From: Rikenellaceae bacterium
Lineage (GTDB): Bacteria > Bacteroidota > Bacteroidia > Bacteroidales > UBA932
Direction of reading: 5' to 3'
Assembly (NCBI GenBank): GCA_022766385.1
Contig: JALEPJ010000056.1
Span: 62,001-126,000 of the forward strand
DNA: 64,000 bases
Shown here: piece after piece, positions 39,619 through 47,361 of the stretch
Position numbering within the stretch: position 1 is the stretch's first letter
How the letters are laid out: every line of letters begins with the position of its first letter
Translations under genes and position numbers: made by a program
The notes under the pieces: generated by a model
What the model was told of the DNA's origin: nothing
Databases searched by the model: none
What the model saw: only the letters and a program-made list of their open reading frames with translations

Positions 39619-39803
39619 CAGATGACCCTCTTCTGTTCTAAACTGTACTCGTAACCACCTGAAGCCAGAAGGGCTTTGATGGTCTCTGGATCCTGACCGA
39701 AATGGCTGCAGATATCGTCAAGATTGTCGAATATTCCATCACGGAGAAGGAAATTGATGCTGGAAACCAGCATTGCTATATCATTAACCGGAAGATGATC
39801 CAT
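39618..39803 (-). CDS. Small DUF4250-type protein
   Basis: This 61-residue protein has the DUF4250 pattern: LPVNDIAMLVSSINFLLRD, LDDICSHFGQD and a closing GGYEYSLEQKRV. It is soluble, helical and has no signal peptide. The middle reads like a small helix-turn-helix, but function is unknown. It overlaps the transporter start by one base and lies behind its own promoter match, so it may be a regulator or partner of that transporter (inference). Confidence 0.82.
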   Translation of the reverse strand: MDHLPVNDIAMLVSSINFLLRDGIFDNLDDICSHFGQDPETIKALLASGGYEYSLEQKRVI

Positions 39804-39824
39804 ATCAATTAAGTTTTGAACTTA

Positions 39825-39856
39825 CAAAGGTATGAAAAAACTGCATTACTGCCAAT
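39825..39856 (-). promoter_or_regulatory. Promoter of the DUF4250-transporter pair
   Basis: On the minus strand, ATTG (39,856-39,853), 20 nt and TACCTTTG (39,832-39,825). The -7 box is an exact match and the -33 box is three of four. The ATG at 39,803 is 21 nt downstream. Confidence 0.5.
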
Positions 39857-39863
39857 GCAAAGG

Positions 39864-41093
39864 CTATAGAAGATTCAGGAAGAGAGTGATTACAGCGGTA
39901 TTTATAATATCCACGAACATTGCTCCGACCAAAGGGACTATCACAAAAGGCTTGACAGAATATGAATATTTGTAGCAAACAGCTGACATATTGGCCATTG
40001 CGTTCGGTGTAGCGCCAAGCCCGAAACCGCAGATGCCGCTGGTCAGCACGGCTGCATCATAGTCCTTGCCGAGGAGGGGAAAGGCGACAAAGGCTGCAAA
40101 AAGCCCCAGGAAAAGTATCTGCGTGAGCAGCATAAGAAGCAATGGAAGGGCCAGGTCCGCGAGCTCCCACAGCCGAAGCGACACCATCGCCATTCCAAGG
40201 AAGAGGGAGAGGCAAATATTGCCAATTGATACTATCTTGTCCGTCTTGATGGCTTTGAGGCTTGGGGACAATTCGGACAGATTGCGCATGAGAGCAGCAA
40301 CGATGAGCGAGCCGAAATAGGTCGGAAAAGTGATACCGGTAAGGGCAAGCAGACGGCTGAGCAAAGAGCCCAGACCCATTGCTATGATTATCAGGAAAAC
40401 GGCTTTGGAGAAGGCCAGAAAAGCATCCTCGTCCGAATGGCTGTATGGTTTGCGGGCCTCCGGCGAGACTTCATTGACCTCGAGGGAAGCCATAGAGTCC
40501 TTCATCTCCGCTCCAGATTCCGGCTTCAGTTTTTTCTTTCTGATGAGCCTTTCGGCAATGGGACCACCTATCAAAGACCCCGCTACCAGGCCGAAAGTCG
40601 CAGCTGCCATCGTTATCGAAGCTGCACCCTCGACTCCAAGACTCTCGAGCACCGGGCTGAATCCTCCTGCTGTCCCGTGACCTCCGGACATTGGAATAGA
40701 TCCCGCGCACATTCCGAACAAGGGATCAAGGCCCATGCCGAACGAAATGCCGACTGAAAGCAGATTCTGGCAGAAGATAATGACCAGCACAAGCAAAACC
40801 ATCATTATCAATGGCTTGCCTCCTTGTTTCAGAATGGTCAAATTAGACTGGAAGCCGACAGAAGTGAAGAATATCATCATACATACATCCTTCAATATTG
40901 CATCAAAACTGAATTCGATGCCGACAATGCTGTATAGCAGAAGAGAAATCAGCGAGAAGAGTACACCTCCCGAAACCGGAGCCGGAATGCAGAAACGCTT
41001 CAAGAAGGAAAGCCTGGAAGTGAGGAACATTCCAAGCAGGAGGGCCAGGACACCGACGGCCGCAGTCTGATACAGGTCAAAGCTGATTTGCAT
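39864..41093 (-). CDS. gltS: Sodium/glutamate symporter
   Basis: The 409-residue membrane protein shows the inverted-repeat GltS fold with the two diagnostic re-entrant segments GSIPMSGGHGTAGGFSP and GFGLGATPNAMANM. The central cytoplasmic loop (about 187-222) is charged and longer than usual. GltS takes up glutamate with Na+. Divergent to it is the serine dehydratase gene, so both may serve amino-acid uptake and fermentation. I see no clear promoter on its own strand in the 73-bp gap. Confidence 0.93.
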   Translation of the reverse strand: MQISFDLYQTAAVGVLALLLGMFLTSRLSFLKRFCIPAPVSGGVLFSLISLLLYSIVGIEFSFDAILKDVCMMIFFTSVGFQSNLTILKQGGKPLIMMVLLVLVIIFCQNLLSVGISFGMGLDPLFGMCAGSIPMSGGHGTAGGFSPVLESLGVEGAASITMAAATFGLVAGSLIGGPIAERLIRKKKLKPESGAEMKDSMASLEVNEVSPEARKPYSHSDEDAFLAFSKAVFLIIIAMGLGSLLSRLLALTGITFPTYFGSLIVAALMRNLSELSPSLKAIKTDKIVSIGNICLSLFLGMAMVSLRLWELADLALPLLLMLLTQILFLGLFAAFVAFPLLGKDYDAAVLTSGICGFGLGATPNAMANMSAVCYKYSYSVKPFVIVPLVGAMFVDIINTAVITLFLNLL

Positions 41094-41104
41094 ATAGAAG
41101 GATT

Positions 41105-41137
41105 TTTGCTAAGATAATTGTTTTTTCATTATCTTTG
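41105..41137 (+). promoter_or_regulatory. Promoter of the serine dehydratase gene
   Basis: TTTG at 41,105-41,108, a 21-nt spacer and TATCTTTG at 41,130-41,137 match the consensus exactly. The gene's ATG is at 41,167, leaving a leader of about 23 nt. Confidence 0.7.
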
Positions 41138-41166
41138 AAAAATTTTTTAAAAAGGCTTTTCAGACT

Positions 41167-42372
41167 ATGAAATCACTTATAGAACTTTACAAGATAGGCA
41201 GAGGTCCTTCAAGCAGCCACACCATGGGTCCGCAGAGGGCCGCCAAAGAGTTTGCAGCCAGACATCCGGAGGCGGCCGGCTTTGAAGTAACACTCTACGG
41301 CAGCCTCGCAGCCACAGGAAAGGGACATATGACTGATGTTGCAATACTTGATGTCCTTACTCCTCTCGCTCCTGTAGAGATAGTCTGGAAACCTGATATA
41401 GTACTTGACTTCCACCCCAACGGAATGAAATTCGTGAGCAAGGATAACGAAGGAAAGAGCACGGATGAATGGACCGTTTACAGCATAGGCGGAGGAAGCA
41501 TAAGCGACGGCAAAACGGACAAGTCTCCCGACGTCTATGATATGGACAAGCTGATGGACATACTCAATTGGTGCGACAATAACGGATCCACCTTCTGGGA
41601 ATATGTGGAAAGATGCGAGGGAAAGGGCATTTGGGACTATCTGAGAAAGATATGGCAGGCAATGCAGCAGTCTGTTGAGAATGGACTGGAACACGAAGGA
41701 GTCCTCCCGGGACCGCTTCACCTCCAGAGAAAGGCAGCCAATTATTATGTCAAGGCCAATGGCTATAAGCCAAGCCTGCAGTCCAGAGGTCTCGTTCACG
41801 CTTATGCTCTGGCAGTAAGCGAGGAGAATGCTTCAGGAGGAATAATAGTGACAGCGCCTACCTGCGGCTCCTGCGGAGTTGTTCCTGCGGTACTCTACCA
41901 TATGAAGAAGGGGCACAATTTCAGTGACGACCGCATCCTGCGCGCCCTCGCTACCGCCGGACTCATCGGAAATATAGTTAAGAGCAATGCATCTATCTCA
42001 GGTGCTGACGTAGGGTGCCAGGGAGAGGTAGGAGTAGCCTGTGCAATGGCCGCCGCCGCTGTTTGCCAGCTCTTCGGGGGCACACCGTTCCAAATAGAAT
42101 ATGCAGCGGAGATGGGGCTTGAGCATCACCTCGGCATGACCTGCGACCCGGTCTGCGGCCTCGTCCAGATTCCTTGTATAGAGAGAAATGCTTTCGCAGC
42201 TACGCGAGCGCTTGATGCCAATTTCTATGCATCCTTTTCCGACGGTCATCACCGCGTATCCTTCGACAGGGTCGTGGAAGTAATGAAAAGAACGGGACAC
42301 GATCTGCCGTCCCTCTACAAAGAGACGGCAGCCGGAGGTCTCGCCAAATCTTTCTCAAATATAAAGTACTAA
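41167..42372 (+). CDS. sdaA: L-serine ammonia-lyase, iron-sulfur type, single chain
   Basis: The 401-residue protein joins the beta-like domain (PSSSHTMGP at about 14-22) and the alpha-like domain (APTCGSCGVVPA at about 230) in one chain. It converts L-serine to pyruvate and ammonia with a [4Fe-4S] cluster. Cluster ligands by family comparison are Cys284 (GADVGCQGE), Cys326 (GMTCDP) and Cys337 (VQIPCIERNA). The oxygen-sensitive cluster fits an anaerobe. Length is shorter than the 450-residue enterobacterial form. A consensus promoter precedes it and it is monocistronic. Confidence 0.94.
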   Translation: MKSLIELYKIGRGPSSSHTMGPQRAAKEFAARHPEAAGFEVTLYGSLAATGKGHMTDVAILDVLTPLAPVEIVWKPDIVLDFHPNGMKFVSKDNEGKSTDEWTVYSIGGGSISDGKTDKSPDVYDMDKLMDILNWCDNNGSTFWEYVERCEGKGIWDYLRKIWQAMQQSVENGLEHEGVLPGPLHLQRKAANYYVKANGYKPSLQSRGLVHAYALAVSEENASGGIIVTAPTCGSCGVVPAVLYHMKKGHNFSDDRILRALATAGLIGNIVKSNASISGADVGCQGEVGVACAMAAAAVCQLFGGTPFQIEYAAEMGLEHHLGMTCDPVCGLVQIPCIERNAFAATRALDANFYASFSDGHHRVSFDRVVEVMKRTGHDLPSLYKETAAGGLAKSFSNIKY

Positions 42373-42405
42373 GCCCTTCAGAAGGAGGCTGATATTGCGA
42401 TCATC

Positions 42406-44094
42406 CTACTTCACTGAAGGAGAATAGACAAGCTTGCGTGTTTCAGGATCACGTGAGAACTGCTTGAAGTAGTCCCACATTATTCTGGCGGCTGGCTGGA
42501 AATTCCAATGTCCGTAGTTCATTACGGCTACAATCTTGATGAGCGGTTTTCCGTCCTTGTACATCTGTCCGCACTCGACGGTGATGCCGGAACCCTTCTT
42601 GAATTCAAGGGTCTGCCTGTCTTCGAGCTTCTGGCCGAAGATAGGATCGATACTGAAATCGAGCTCTCGTACAACAGGCATTCCGTTCATGGTCTGATAT
42701 ATGTTCCAGGCATTGAGATAGCCATTGCCTTTATAATTGTCAGGAGTGATGAAAGGAACTACCTTGTCTGCAGTTCCAAGGACAGAGCAGTAAGGCATTT
42801 CCACCGCTCCCCTTTTCTGTGTGGCTTCAATTTCCAGACTGTTTACTCCATAGCCGTAATTGCGTCCGCCCATAAGACCGCCCGAGTGGCCTCCTACTGC
42901 GGCAAAGATATGGGATTTCTTGATTCCCAAGGCAGAAGCGGTCATCGAACCTGCAGAAAGGCCTTCAGCGTAAACCCTGGACGGATCCAACTGCGGATAC
43001 TTTGCCAGCAGGTTGAGTATGGTGCTTTCAACCCCATCGTGGCCCATAGCTGAATAATAGGCGCTTCCCTGCCACTCCATTTCAACGACAAAGAAACGCT
43101 CCTCTCCTGCAAGCTGAATGAAGCCCGAAGTCTCGGCCTGGGTCCTTGGGTCATTGGTATTTCCGTGAAGCAGGACCATTACCGGCACACTGTGTTCCGG
43201 GGCGCCTTCCATCAGTTCCTCCGGCCAGTACTCGTACCAGAGCCACTTGGCATCCTTGCCCTGAGGCTGTTCCACAGCCTTGCGCACTATCTTAAGGTCA
43301 GCGAGATTGATATAAGGTTCAATCTCATTGATACCGTACTCTCCGAGCTTGCAGCCTTCATAATGGGTATGCCCGAAATTGTTGAAGCGATAGCTCTTTG
43401 AAAGCAGCCTGCTCCATGCATCGGCGAAAAGCTCTTTCATTGTAGCCTTCGTGTCAGTATTGACCATTACCTTGAAAAGAGGCTCATATTCATTGCAATA
43501 CAGGTTCTCTCCGCATTTCTGTGCATCGTTGAGAATGATGTATGAGGCTGCTGAGCGGGTAGCATTGACACCTGCTATATAAGCTGGCACACCGTCGTGA
43601 GGGGTGCCTTTGGGGAGTTTAGCCGCTTTCCCTCCTATGCTGAGTATGCCCGCGATGTAACCTGCAGCCCTTGGAGCAAGCACACTGTTGATGAAAGTGG
43701 CGCCATTGCCTATTCCAACGAGTTTCAAGTTCCCGGAGCGCAAGCTGTTGTAAACATTGACAAAGGCCTCATAGTCGGCATCGGCCTCGTATTTTGCTCC
43801 AAGGGGATTGACTACATAGACGGAGGCATTGGCATAGCTTCTGGCCTCACTAAAATCGATTTCTTCCATCAAAGCACGGGCAGCTGACTCATCGAGCCTG
43901 GTATCAGGATATACGAGTATGGTAGCAGAGAAGTTGTAGGATTGTCCTTCAAGTCGTGAATCTCCCTGGGGATTGTAAGGCTTCACTTCGGAGCAGACTA
44001 TGTTTTCAGGAAGCTTGAACATTGCCTGGGAAGCTGCGTTGAAGGATACAGATGCCAGCGAGAAAGCCAACAGGAGGGTCAGGATTTTTTTCAT
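42406..44094 (-). CDS. Secreted esterase with C-terminal PHB-depolymerase/feruloyl-esterase-like domain and an N-terminal degenerate hydrolase-like half
   Basis: This 562-residue protein has a signal peptide (ending NAASQ). The C-terminal half (about 290-560) is an alpha/beta hydrolase of the polyhydroxybutyrate-depolymerase/CE1-like type. Its oxyanion loop is LLHGNTND, the nucleophile Ser380 in EGLSAGSMT, the acid Asp443 in LGTADKVVPF and the base His529 in MNYGHWNFQP. The N-terminal half (about 50-270) also reads like an alpha/beta hydrolase (VYVVNPLG; LVGIGNGATFIN; GILSIGG), but its elbow is GIGNG, with no Ser, so it is probably non-catalytic. Substrate is unknown; plant phenolic esters are plausible. 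It is convergent with sdaA and divergent from the tricorn gene. Confidence 0.85.
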   Translation of the reverse strand: MKKILTLLLAFSLASVSFNAASQAMFKLPENIVCSEVKPYNPQGDSRLEGQSYNFSATILVYPDTRLDESAARALMEEIDFSEARSYANASVYVVNPLGAKYEADADYEAFVNVYNSLRSGNLKLVGIGNGATFINSVLAPRAAGYIAGILSIGGKAAKLPKGTPHDGVPAYIAGVNATRSAASYIILNDAQKCGENLYCNEYEPLFKVMVNTDTKATMKELFADAWSRLLSKSYRFNNFGHTHYEGCKLGEYGINEIEPYINLADLKIVRKAVEQPQGKDAKWLWYEYWPEELMEGAPEHSVPVMVLLHGNTNDPRTQAETSGFIQLAGEERFFVVEMEWQGSAYYSAMGHDGVESTILNLLAKYPQLDPSRVYAEGLSAGSMTASALGIKKSHIFAAVGGHSGGLMGGRNYGYGVNSLEIEATQKRGAVEMPYCSVLGTADKVVPFITPDNYKGNGYLNAWNIYQTMNGMPVVRELDFSIDPIFGQKLEDRQTLEFKKGSGITVECGQMYKDGKPLIKIVAVMNYGHWNFQPAARIMWDYFKQFSRDPETRKLVYSPSVK

Positions 44095-44200
44095 AAGGCA
44101 GATTTATTGGTTATTCTTAGGAAAACTACTCAGCAAACTTATAAAATATTTACGAGAGTTTGATTAAGTTTGTAAAGATTGATTTGAACATAATAGTTGT
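44095..44200. promoter_or_regulatory. Divergent promoter region with mirrored -7 boxes
   Basis: The 106-bp gap between two divergent genes holds TAAGTTTG on the plus strand at 44,165-44,172 and the same octamer on the minus strand at 44,141-44,134. Both match the TAnnTTTG -7 consensus and each faces its own gene. Neither has a convincing TTTG at the -33 position, so the promoters may need an activator or be weak. Confidence 0.45.
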
Positions 44201-47200
44201 ATGAAAAAACTGCTTCTCGTTTGCCTCGCAGCTTTGACAGTTGCCACAAATGCAAATGCGGACAAACTCCGCTTCGCCTATTACCCAAGTCTTTCGCCGG
44301 ATGGCAAGACGATTTATTTCTCTTATAACGGAGATATTTATTCTGTAGCATCCGAGGGCGGAACAGCCCGCAGTACCGTAAACATAGGTGGCTATGAAAA
44401 CCGGCCACTTGTTTCCCCGAATGGTGAATACCTCGCCTTTTCATCGGATACTCAGGGTAATGGAGATGTCTATATAATAAAGCTCAAGAGCGGGGAACTG
44501 AAGCAGCTCACCTACAGCGAAGCTACGGACAGTCCGGTTTCCTGGTCAGCAGACTCGAAATACATATATTTTGAGTCAACCAGAAGCGGTGCCAGGAAGA
44601 CAAGTTACAGAGTCAGGGCGGAAGGCGGTACCCCCGAGCTTATGTTCGAGGGCTACTTCAACACAGTAGTCAATCTGGTGGAGAATCCGAAGACGGGAGA
44701 ATTCCTCTTCAACGAATCGACTGAAAGCATCAATTTCCCTACAAGAAAGGGCTACGTAGGAGACCATAATCCGAACATCAAGTCCTGGAATCCTTCAAAC
44801 GGGACTTACAAAGAATTAAGCGACTACGAGGGCAAGGACCAGTGGCCTATGGTGGACCGCAAGGGCAACATCTACTATGTCAGCGATGAATTCAACAAGG
44901 AAGGAAACATCTACAAATATGTCAAAGGCAAGGAGCCTCTGCGTCTGACCGGATTCGACGAGTCGGTGCAATATCCGTCCATATCAGCCGACGGTTCGGC
45001 AATGGTCTTTCTGAAGGACTATGCCATCAACTTGCTTGACCTGAGCAGCGGAAAGACCAGCGAACCTGAAATCATTGTCAATGGCAGCACGGTGGAAGTG
45101 AAACGCCATTTCCAGGAGCAGAAGCCTTCGAGAGCAGCAGTCTCCCCTGACGGCAAGAAATTCGCCCTCATTATCAGAGGCCAGCTCTTTGTCTCAGACG
45201 CCAAAGCGAAGTACCTCCAGAAACTCGACACCCCTTCGAATGAAAGGGTAAGCGAAGTGCTTTGGGGCAAGGACAATAAAACTATCTACTTCACCCGAAC
45301 AAACAGGGGCTGGACTGACCTCTACAGCATTTCAGGAGACAACAGTTCGAAGGAAAGACTGATCTACAGGACAGAGAGCAATATAAAGAACCTCACCAAA
45401 TCCAACAAGGGCGACAAGATTGCCTTCATTGAGGGAAACCACAATGTAATGCTCTACAATATGGAGAGTGACAGCGCTGAGAGGATTGCGGAAGCCGAGT
45501 TCTGGTCCTTCCAGGGTTATGATATCTCCTTCTCACCGGAAGATGACTACATTGCCTTCGATGCAATGAACCACTTTGAGCCCGACATCTACATCTATTC
45601 CGTAAAGGAAAAGAAACTCAGGAACCTTACGCATTCTGCGTCAGTTGATGAGAATGCCGTATTCTCTCCTGACGGAAAATATCTGTACTTCCTTTCAAAC
45701 CCTACTTCCACCTCATTCCCAAGGGGCGCACAAAGCGCACTATACAGGCTTCCTCTGCAGAAATATGACACGCCTTTCAAGTCAGACAGCTTCGACAAGC
45801 TGTTCCAAGATGACAACGACGGGAAGAAAGAAACAGCCCAGGATAGGAAGGCAGACAAAAAGGAAGTAAAGAAGGAGGAGTATAAAGGCTTGGAGATTGA
45901 CTTCGGCAATGTCTACAAGAGGATGCAAAGGGTTGAGAGAAGCGGATCCCAATCCGGGCTGTACATCTTCTCTGGAAAGGACAAGAGCCTATTGCTCTAC
46001 AGCAGCTACAACGGGAACGGAAGTTCAGTATTTGCATTGGACCTTAAGGATCCCGAGGCCAAGCCCAAGGCAATCAAGGACCTCAACGGAGGAAGTTTCT
46101 TCCATTCAGACAACGAGCTCTATGCCCTTTCAGGGGGCAATATCCTGAAAATTGATCCTAACTCGCTCAGTACGAGCAAGATAAGCATAGCTAAAAATCT
46201 TGAAAAAGTACTTGCCGACGAATTCTCACAAATGTTCTTCGAGACTTGGGCAGTACTTGAGCAGAACTACTACGATGTCAATTTCCACGGAGCTGACTGG
46301 TATGCAGTTCGCGACCGCTATGCTTCCTTCCTGCCATATGTGAAGAACCGCCAGGACCTCCGCACCCTCATTTCCGATATGCTGGGAGAACTCAACTCAT
46401 CGCATCTCGGCTTCACTTCGAATGGCAATGAAGAGAGAACAGAAACCAAGATCCATACTTTGGCTACCGGTATTGTCTTCGATAACAAGGACCCTTACAA
46501 AGTCGAAAGGATCATCACCGACTCTCCTGCCGACAAGGTCGGTATCGACATAAAAAAGGGTGACGAACTCATTGCCGTAAATGGTGTAATGATTGACAGG
46601 AATGCCAACAGGGAGATGTACTTCGCTTCAGCCGTTCCGTCAGATGAAATCAAGCTCAGCTTCAGGCGTGCAGGAAAGGAAAAGGATGTCAAACTCCACA
46701 CAACAGGTCTTTCAGAGCTTCGTACCCTCGAATATGCCGAATGGGAAGAACAGAGAAAGGCTATGGTCAATGAAAAGAGCAAGGGGCGCATTTTATACCA
46801 CCATATGCGCGCTATGGGTGAAAGCGACCTCAACGACTTCCTGTTGGCGATGTACTCGGAAGCCCATGACTCGGATGCACTGATACTCGACCTGCGCTAC
46901 AACAACGGAGGCAATGTACACAGAGAGGTGATAGATTTCCTCAGACAGGAAAAAAGCTTCGAATGGAGCTACAGGGACTTCCCGACTTCCACCCATCCTA
47001 ACGTCACTCCAAAGGGCAAGCCTATTGTAGTCCTCGTCAATGAGCATAGTCTCAGTGATGCAGAGGTAACTTCAAACAGCATCAAGACCCTTGGGATAGC
47101 AACTATGGTGGGAACGGAAACCTACAGATGGATCATCTTCACATCATCGTTCCGCCTTCTTGACGGGTCAAGCTGCAGAATCCCGGCCTGGGGCTGTTAT

Positions 47201-47338
47201 AATCTCGAGGGAGAAGACCTTGAAAAAGTAGGAGTAAAACCTGACATTTATGTCAGGAACACTTTCAAAGACAGACTGACCGGCAAGGACCCTCAGCTGG
47301 AGGCAGCTATAAAGGAGGTACTCAGACAGCTTGACTAA
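44201..47338 (+). CDS. Tricorn-type S41 peptidase with N-terminal propeller and PDZ domain
   Basis: The 1045-residue exported protein (signal ending NANA) has PD40/TolB-like propeller repeats over about 25-510 (PSLSPDGKTIYFSY; SWSADSKYIYFES; FSPDGKYLYFLS). A charged Lys-rich linker follows at about 545-565. The core domain with Ser734-His735 in NSSHLGF, a PDZ domain near 760-840 and the S41 catalytic domain make up the rest. The nucleophile is Ser952 in NEHSLSDAEV, matching Ser965-Asp966 of archaeal tricorn. The signal peptide places it in the periplasm, where it would trim oligopeptides. Archaeal tricorn is cytosolic, so exported bacterial versions are probably peptide-scavenging or quality-control proteases. 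Confidence 0.92.
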   Translation: MKKLLLVCLAALTVATNANADKLRFAYYPSLSPDGKTIYFSYNGDIYSVASEGGTARSTVNIGGYENRPLVSPNGEYLAFSSDTQGNGDVYIIKLKSGELKQLTYSEATDSPVSWSADSKYIYFESTRSGARKTSYRVRAEGGTPELMFEGYFNTVVNLVENPKTGEFLFNESTESINFPTRKGYVGDHNPNIKSWNPSNGTYKELSDYEGKDQWPMVDRKGNIYYVSDEFNKEGNIYKYVKGKEPLRLTGFDESVQYPSISADGSAMVFLKDYAINLLDLSSGKTSEPEIIVNGSTVEVKRHFQEQKPSRAAVSPDGKKFALIIRGQLFVSDAKAKYLQKLDTPSNERVSEVLWGKDNKTIYFTRTNRGWTDLYSISGDNSSKERLIYRTESNIKNLTKSNKGDKIAFIEGNHNVMLYNMESDSAERIAEAEFWSFQGYDISFSPEDDYIAFDAMNHFEPDIYIYSVKEKKLRNLTHSASVDENAVFSPDGKYLYFLSNPTSTSFPRGAQSALYRLPLQKYDTPFKSDSFDKLFQDDNDGKKETAQDRKADKKEVKKEEYKGLEIDFGNVYKRMQRVERSGSQSGLYIFSGKDKSLLLYSSYNGNGSSVFALDLKDPEAKPKAIKDLNGGSFFHSDNELYALSGGNILKIDPNSLSTSKISIAKNLEKVLADEFSQMFFETWAVLEQNYYDVNFHGADWYAVRDRYASFLPYVKNRQDLRTLISDMLGELNSSHLGFTSNGNEERTETKIHTLATGIVFDNKDPYKVERIITDSPADKVGIDIKKGDELIAVNGVMIDRNANREMYFASAVPSDEIKLSFRRAGKEKDVKLHTTGLSELRTLEYAEWEEQRKAMVNEKSKGRILYHHMRAMGESDLNDFLLAMYSEAHDSDALILDLRYNNGGNVHREVIDFLRQEKSFEWSYRDFPTSTHPNVTPKGKPIVVLVNEHSLSDAEVTSNSIKTLGIATMVGTETYRWIIFTSSFRLLDGSSCRIPAWGCYNLEGEDLEKVGVKPDIYVRNTFKDRLTGKDPQLEAAIKEVLRQLD

Positions 47339-47347
47339 AGCTGTCTG
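47323..47347. terminator. Hairpin across the tricorn stop codon
   Basis: A perfect 10-bp inverted repeat (47,323-47,332 and 47,338-47,347, loop GACTA) covers the stop codon of the tricorn gene and lies 15 bp from the stop of the convergent gene. No T tract follows. It is placed like the hairpin at the end of the mannan operon. Confidence 0.55.
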
Positions 47348-47361
47348 TACGCGTCAGGTGG

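Noticed and set aside
42375..42420. Possible terminator between sdaA and the convergent esterase (CCTTCAG/CTGAAGG)
   Set aside because: Only 7 bp pair around a loop of more than 30 nt, with no T tract; too weak to list.
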